Assembly (NCBI RefSeq): GCF_011074885.1
Contig: NC_054688.1
Location: 1,550,001 to 1,614,000 of the forward strand
Direction of reading: 5' to 3'
DNA length: 64,000 nt
Origin: Brettanomyces bruxellensis
Lineage: Eukaryota > Ascomycota > Pichiomycetes > Pichiales > Pichiaceae
In this document: positions 58,967 to 64,000 of the stretch, piece after piece
How the letters are laid out: each line of letters starts with the position of its first letter
How positions within the stretch are numbered: the stretch's first letter is position 1
The notes under the pieces: model-generated
The model's database searches: none
What the model was told of the DNA's origin: nothing
The model's input: only the letters and a program-made list of their open reading frames with translations
Position numbers and translations under genes: made by a program

Positions 58967-59708
58967 TCAGTGGTGATTTGTTCCATAAAGATTCAAATAC
59001 TGTTGTTGCCAAAAATCCTTGTGGAATTTATTGATTCTTTCCGATCCTGAAAGAGTGTATGAGTGAATACATCTCAATGGTGAACTATAATATTGGAAAG
59101 CTGGATAAATCATCTTCACGTTGTATGTTCCCAATGTGGTTCCATTAAGTTTGTTCAATAAATAGCTATCCTTTGTATATGCTTCCTTAACAATAAAAGG
59201 ACCTTCAATAGCAGGGTCAGATTTCCGATGTCTGATACGTTTTCTGAGCATCACAAATTCGCCAACGGCATATGAATTGTGATTTTCCTTTGGATCATTC
59301 AACAATTTAATCATGTCTCGAATATGATTCCGTTTCTGGTTAGTCACCGTTCTATTTTCCTTCATTTGATGTAATCGATATTGTTGTAGTCCCATACTAT
59401 CAATATTATCAACAGTCAAAAATGGTTCGGATTCCTGATTCCAGAATTTTGAAAATTCGGAATTCTCTTGCATAGGAGGTTTGTATAAACCTTGTGTTCC
59501 AAACGCTAACTGGGTCGGTGTGTATCCATAAATACTGGCCTGGTTGTTATAGATATGAATGGCTTCATAAATATAACGTTCCCAATGTTGGTTTTCGGGC
59601 GTTATCCGTTTTAATATTTCCTTGATAAGATGATTCACCTTCTCTACCTTTGCGTTTGCTCTTGGATGATATGCACTAGTATGTTTCCAATCGAAACCGA
59701 AAGCCTTC
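58967..59708 (-). pseudogene. Ty3/gypsy-type integrase, C-terminal fragment
   Basis: An open minus-strand frame from 59708 to the stop at 58967 (~246 codons) has no own start: it is cut off by the LTR-B2 insertion. It begins in the end of the integrase core with TSAYHPRANAKVEKVNHLIK, matching the gypsy consensus TSAYHPQANG-VER-N, with the catalytic Glu present. The typical IHIYNNQASIYGYTPTQLAF follows, and then the chromatin-proximal GPY/F-type module (AIEGPFIVKEAYTKDSYLLN). The rest of pol (reverse transcriptase, RNase H) is absent from the window. The frame is otherwise uninterrupted, suggesting a fairly young element before it was cut. Confidence 0.85.
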
Positions 59709-60267
59709 TGTCGGAACCTATGAGTTATAATAATGTTTCATATGTTAATAACGCATAAAGGTTCAACTGGTATTTGATTTATAATATGTGAATCAAATTA
59801 ATGTTCAGACAGATAGAAGAAATAATTCGCGGGGAAATTTTTCCTGTGAAATAAATTTCTCCCTAATCTACTTTCGGCTGAGAATGACCTATTCCACTTC
59901 TGCGGAAAAATATCTCTTATATGTATGTACTACTTTTTCCTTATATACTATGTGTCTCTTAGAAGGGACGACGACTTTATTGTGTAATTTGCAATACATA
60001 TTCNTATAAGGAAATCCATCTTGAAGTGAACCTTCAGCTGAAACCAAGAGTAACCTTCGGGTTCTCGCTGGATTACAAACGTGTTCGTAAGGACCCTATT
60101 TTGTTATGGGGGTCATTCTATGCAACAGAAGTCTTTTCTATATCCGAACTATATGGCCAATCCCGTTCATAACCTTGGGCATCTGCGCGCTCGGTAGTGC
60201 TACGGCACAGAGATATGTGAGCAATTAAGTAGATACAAATGTCACACGGGATTTATATACTCTGACA
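59709..60267 (+). mobile_element. LTR family B copy B2: 5' LTR of element B
   Basis: 559 bp, TGTCGGAACC...TATACTCTGACA, matching B1. It is inserted in the gypsy integrase frame. The 5 bp upstream (CCTTC, 59704-59708) differ from those downstream (TGGCG), as expected if this is the 5' LTR of a longer element. One N occurs at 60004. Confidence 0.92.
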
Positions 60268-60285
60268 TGGCGTCACAGACAGGAT
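60268..60285 (+). promoter_or_regulatory. Candidate primer-binding site of element B
   Basis: TGGCGTCACAGACAGGAT directly abuts the LTR. TGG pairs with the CCA end of a tRNA, the usual start of a PBS. I could not match the rest to a tRNA acceptor stem from memory. Confidence 0.45.
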
Positions 60286-60601
60286 ACTCAGTTTTGCATA
60301 AGAATTGTGGTTCGCGACACTATTAGTTTTTCAAATACTCTTTCATTTCGGATCGGCGAGAATTAACCCTTTCCAGGGAATTTTCACTAACAAATTTTTC
60401 ATACGGTTTTATTGCACCGTGTGGGAAAATTTCTCATTGGTCAATTTAGGTCGACAGAGGATTTTTCTTAGTTGCATAATACTTTTGTGCTACCTAGGAT
60501 TAAGATCTAGCCTAATACCTCTAAAATTCACAGATTTACAATTGCAAAATCTTCTCAACTACTTGCAAATATTATCAGGCACTACTGTTCAATTTACCAA
60601 C

Positions 60602-61597
60602 ATGTACTCAGCTTCCAATTCAACCGAATCTTCTCAATCATCAGAACTTCTTCGTAGCCTTGTTAGGGCTATAACCAATACTAATGAAACTTTGAAGTTG
60701 ATTCATCAGGATCTCGCTGTTAAGCGTCTTGACCCTGAGAAAATCAGAAAGACGGTTAAGGAAAGTGTTGTCCCTGCTATTCATTTTTTTGCGGGACGAA
60801 GATGGACAATGTAGTCCTATGGTGTTCATTCGCTACTTAAGTGAGCTTAGAAGTGCTTTAAAGGACTATGGTTATGAGCAGGTCTGTGCTAACTTTGCAG
60901 AACAGAAATATGACTCCGTCTCTGACAAAGAGGAGTTATTCACGAACGAGACTTTGAAACAAACAAACGATGGCTCTGTTTATGTTATGTTGAGAGATTA
61001 CTATAGGAAATCTCACGGCAAGTATCCATCCGCAGCAAAGATGTTGAATCTTTTACGTGACCGACACTCGACTATTAAGCATAGCAAGCAGTCTTATCTT
61101 AAGGCCCTTGCAAAACTTCGGTATGAAGATTATACCAAACCCTTTTTGGACTACTTTAATCTAATCGATGACTTTATTAATGCTATTAAGAGCGACGGTT
61201 ACAAAGTCGATGATGATGATATCCTAGAGGCATTGAAACCAGGTGTTGTTAAGTTGTGCGAGAACGATCGAAACGAACTCAATCAAGTTACTACACTAAC
61301 TGAATTTAAGGAGTGGATCATTAAGGAGGTCAAGATCCAACGTGTCCCTAACAGGGAGGAAGTTCAGATCCCAAAATACTTATTGAAGGGTCTTTACCAT
61401 TCTCAGACCGACTCTAGCGGCACACACAACAAACAAAAGCAATATTCTTCGAAGCACGGTCAATCTAAAGGGCAGAGTCAATCGAAGAAGGACTCACCCG
61501 AGAAGAAAAATGTTCACAACTTCAACTTGAATAATCACAACGTCATATCTGATCTTGAATTATTGGGAGGTGTTCCGATGTCAGGTAAGAACTTACC
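60602..61597 (+). pseudogene. Gag of element B, frameshifted and cut by LTR-A4
   Basis: The frame starts at ATG 60602 (MYSASNSTESSQSSELLRSL). After ~60 codons it changes frame at a run of seven T (60784-60790): upstream frame ends in a stop at 60812-60814, while homologous-looking Gag sequence (FLRDEDGQCSPM...) continues in the other frame. One T more than in a coding version explains this. The second part continues to the LTR-A4 insertion with Gag-type helices and a basic, zinc-knuckle-free tail (SKHGQSKGQSQSKKDSPEKK), like Ty1 Gag. The last codons before the insertion overlap the pol frame. Confidence 0.8.
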
Positions 61598-62690
61598 TGT
61601 TGAAGTTGAAGATATGTGATCAGCTAAGTATGCTTGTAAAGGTATATAATAACAAGAACGAATATTGTTCTGAAATAAAAATACCTGATACAACAAAAGT
61701 ATACTTAGTTGTAAACATAAGCTTGGAAGTAAAATTTACAGTAGAGCAGAACGATGAGACCGCGATAGTTTTGACGGCGAGGAAAAACTGAGCAGAAACT
61801 TGATTTTCTGAATTGGTCGATAGACGCGTCGATATTGGTCGAAGCGTTGGGGAAATCGATGAGAGAAAATCGTGCTGGCTTTATCCGGCATGGTTTGATC
61901 TTTGAAGAAAATCGAGCAAGCTAACTTATGAGAATTAGGTTGCTAGTTCGATTAAGGGAGCTTGTTACAGTGATCAATTTAGTTTGATCAGCCAGCGCAA
62001 GTTGGTTGATAAAATTGACAAATGAGTTTTTACGCATTTGGCTTTGGCCGGCATGGTCAAGTCAACGAACGGTGGATCTTGCATCTGACGGCTTTATTCG
62101 GCAATGTCAGGTTAACTATGGGTTCCCGGAGCTGAGGTCGAACTGAGCGCAGTGCTCGGGAAGTTCCGACGGGATCCTAAGACTCGGCCGGGAAACGGGA
62201 ATAGTTACCCCACTAGGCGTAGGTATTACGGGATCAATTATTGACGAATAAAAGATCATTGATCATTGTTGCTGCAGCAAGTTTCAGAATGTGCAGAATC
62301 ACCTGATTCGGAGGCATTGTTCGTCTGGGAAAACAAAGGAAAATGGTGGCTGCATTTTCTGGTCTGGGAATCGTTGTGCAGGAAATTTACTGTAGTCAGG
62401 ACAGATATATATAGTAGTGTCTCTGCCCTGAGTGTCTTATGACTGATACTTCGCTTTGAAATATGGATTAAAACGAATTAACGAGTTTCTAACGAGTTAA
62501 CGAATTAACAAGAAAATTAACTGTTTCTACAAGAATTGTTGATTTTTGTTAGTGATCTTACAAGACTATATTTGATACAAAGCACTTAAGTATTGACAAG
62601 CTTAAGTTATCTGAGGACACGTTATATAATAGTATATAGCACAGGTAACACGACTCAATAAAGGAAAATTTGAGGAGGGCAAATTTATCA
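61598..62690 (+). mobile_element. Solo LTR family A, copy A4, inserted in element B with TSD TTACC
   Basis: 1093 bp from TGTTGAAG to AAATTTATCA. Five bases before (61593-61597) and after (62691-62695) are both TTACC, a perfect target-site duplication, which fixes the LTR boundaries for the family. It separates gag-B from pol-B. An open frame running from gag-B into the LTR (to 61791) is an artefact of the junction. GACGCGTC at 61823-61830. Confidence 0.95.
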
Positions 62691-64000
62691 TTACCGAGTT
62701 TCGTCTAATCTTATACTTATTGATGGAGGAGCGGGAATTAGTCTTACCGGGCACAAGGAATGGTTACATGATTTTGTACCACTTACAGAATCCGACAATA
62801 TTCAATCAATAGCCTACGATCATTCAACGAAAAATCTAGAGGGTCTAGGCAGGTTGATCTTTAATTATACTGGAAATTTACTCTCAGTTGATGCTTATTA
62901 TTACGAGGGTGCCCCAACTATTCTTTCAGAAGACGATATAAACAAATGTCCAGAGTGCAGTACTCAAATCTATCATCATGACTTCGGAACTACTTCTCAA
63001 AGTTATTCGAAGGTTCTAAATGTTGGTGAAGAGTGCATACAGCTTATTCAAATCGACAAGCTATGGTATATTCCTGGCGACTACAACCAATTCATTGTTG
63101 GCGGTGGTCAAATGGCAATCAATAATTTACATTTAAAACTAGGACATGCCAATACAAAGCTGATTCGAGACTCTATCTCTCACGGAACGATCTCTGTTTC
63201 CAAGGAGGAGAAAAATGAGCTAAAGCACACAGCGGATCATGGTTGCGCAAGATGCTTACGGGCAAAAGCGAGACGTGCTGATGCAGTCGAATATTCTCGT
63301 GATTATTATTTGCGCCCAGTACCGTTTGATATGGTTTATACAGATGTTTGTGTTGTCAATCTGCACGCTAAGAAAGGCGACCAAGGTTACTTTGTTACTT
63401 TCAAGGACCAGTTTACGAAGTTCACTACAATTTACTTCCTGGCTCATAAGAATGATGTTACCGCGGCGGTCGCCAAATACTTGGATTGGGTGGAAAATCA
63501 GTTCAGCGAACAAGGGTACAGAGTGCACAAACTCTATTCTGATAAGGGCACTGAATACCTGAACGCTGCAATGAAGACACTTCTTGAGCGAAAAGGTGTG
63601 GAACATCATACGACCTCAGGATACATGTCGGCATCCAACGGTGTTGCAGAACGGTTGAATTTGACAATAATGAATGACACTCGTGCTATGTTACAGGCTG
63701 GAAAAGTTCCTAACGCATTTTGGAAAGAGGCAGCGTCATATTCTATCTTTATACGCAACCACCTCTACCAGAAGAGCATTGACACTAGTCCAGTAATGGC
63801 ACTGGGAGTGAAGACTCCATTGAAGGCAAAGGATATACATGTTTTTGGCGAATATTGCGTTGTTACTCAACCTCCGGATTACTTACCCAAGCTTCACACT
63901 AGAGGTAATGAAGGAATATATTTAGGATTTGATCCAAACACTTTTGGCTCTCATGTCTTTGTTCCAAACACTCCGGGAGATTTGCGATTTGGCAGTCATG
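62691..64000 (+). CDS. Pol of Ty1/copia-type element B: protease and integrase, partial
   Basis: An open frame (codons in phase with 62722) runs from the LTR-A4 junction to the right edge without a stop. It begins with a protease region, LILIDGGAGISLTG, where copia proteases have Asp-Ser/Thr-Gly; here it is Asp-Gly-Gly (62722-62730). The integrase zinc motif follows: His at 63130 and 63145, Cys at 63244 and 63253 (HX4H...CX2C). Then the core: Asp 63343 (YTDVCVV), Asp 63541 (YSDKGTEY) and Glu 63649 (GVAERLN), with DX35E spacing. The segment ending LHTRGNEGIYLGFD is the usual copia post-core block. Reverse transcriptase and RNase H lie beyond the window. The frame is +1 relative to gag-B. Confidence 0.92.

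Noticed and set aside
60305..60601. N-terminal extension of gag-B upstream of ATG 60602
   Set aside because: Starts from a non-ATG codon in the leader after the PBS and is a chance hydrophobic translation.
61555..61791. Open frame from gag-B into a Lys/Val-rich sequence, also seen at 56617-56811 and 58275-58469 on the minus strand
   Set aside because: The shared part is the 5' end of LTR-A, defined by the TTACC duplication; the joined frame is an insertion junction artefact.
1..64000. CRISPR arrays, rRNA operons, bacterial-type operons
   Set aside because: None present; repeats are minisatellites or LTRs and the genes are eukaryotic, monocistronic and of yeast type.

Overview
The window looks like a contig from a budding yeast (Saccharomycotina). 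Nearly every gene has a recognisable Saccharomyces cerevisiae counterpart. Coding regions are compact and mostly intronless, and the two introns found have yeast-type GTATGT/GTAAGT donors and TACTAAC branch points. CTG codons fall at conserved hydrophobic positions (for example in HMT1), so CTG appears to mean Leu, which argues against the CTG-Ser clade. A Pichiaceae yeast of the Brettanomyces/Ogataea type is my best guess; this is inference. One N at 60004 indicates a draft assembly.

Bases 1-50124 are ordinary gene-dense euchromatin with about 26 genes: a partial Gln-rich protein, a coiled-coil protein, AAH1, an RRT8/LDS-like membrane protein, RPP2, RPS15, DEP1, NHA1, NOP12, a mitochondrial PPR-like protein, LAP3, IRS4/TAX4, HMT1, BCD1, IPI1, BRL1, a PRY/CAP protein, a leucine-rich-repeat protein, a DHA1 drug:H+ antiporter, RFC5, MRPL16, MSF1, TAH18, TSR3, VRL1 and SGT2. 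Ribosome production is a recurring theme: RPP2 and RPS15 share a divergent promoter, and NOP12, BCD1, IPI1 and TSR3 have RRPE-like TGAAAAATTT motifs upstream. Several neighbour pairs match the S. cerevisiae order as I remember it (MSF1-TAH18, TSR3-SGT2, RPS15 near NOP12).

Several reading frames begin at non-ATG codons if extended to the maximum; I moved those starts to the first supported ATG. In RPP2 no ATG exists in the main exon: an intron splits the start codon between A and TG.

Bases of about 51090-64000 hold no host gene I can recognise. They are a nested cluster of LTR retroelements: a long LTR family A (about 1.05-1.12 kb; four near-complete copies plus fragments, both orientations), an LTR family B (about 560 bp; two copies), a Gag-only element A, a Ty3/gypsy integrase fragment, and a Ty1/copia-type element B (LTR, gag, protease, integrase) that runs off the right edge. 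Element B sits inside the gypsy fragment, and a solo LTR-A with a perfect 5-bp target duplication sits inside element B at its gag-pol junction. A smaller dispersed LTR-like repeat (family D) occurs at 11.9 kb and 24.9 kb. The cluster resembles the LTR-rich centromeric regions described in some Pichiaceae and Candida-related yeasts, but no sequence proof of a centromere is possible here.
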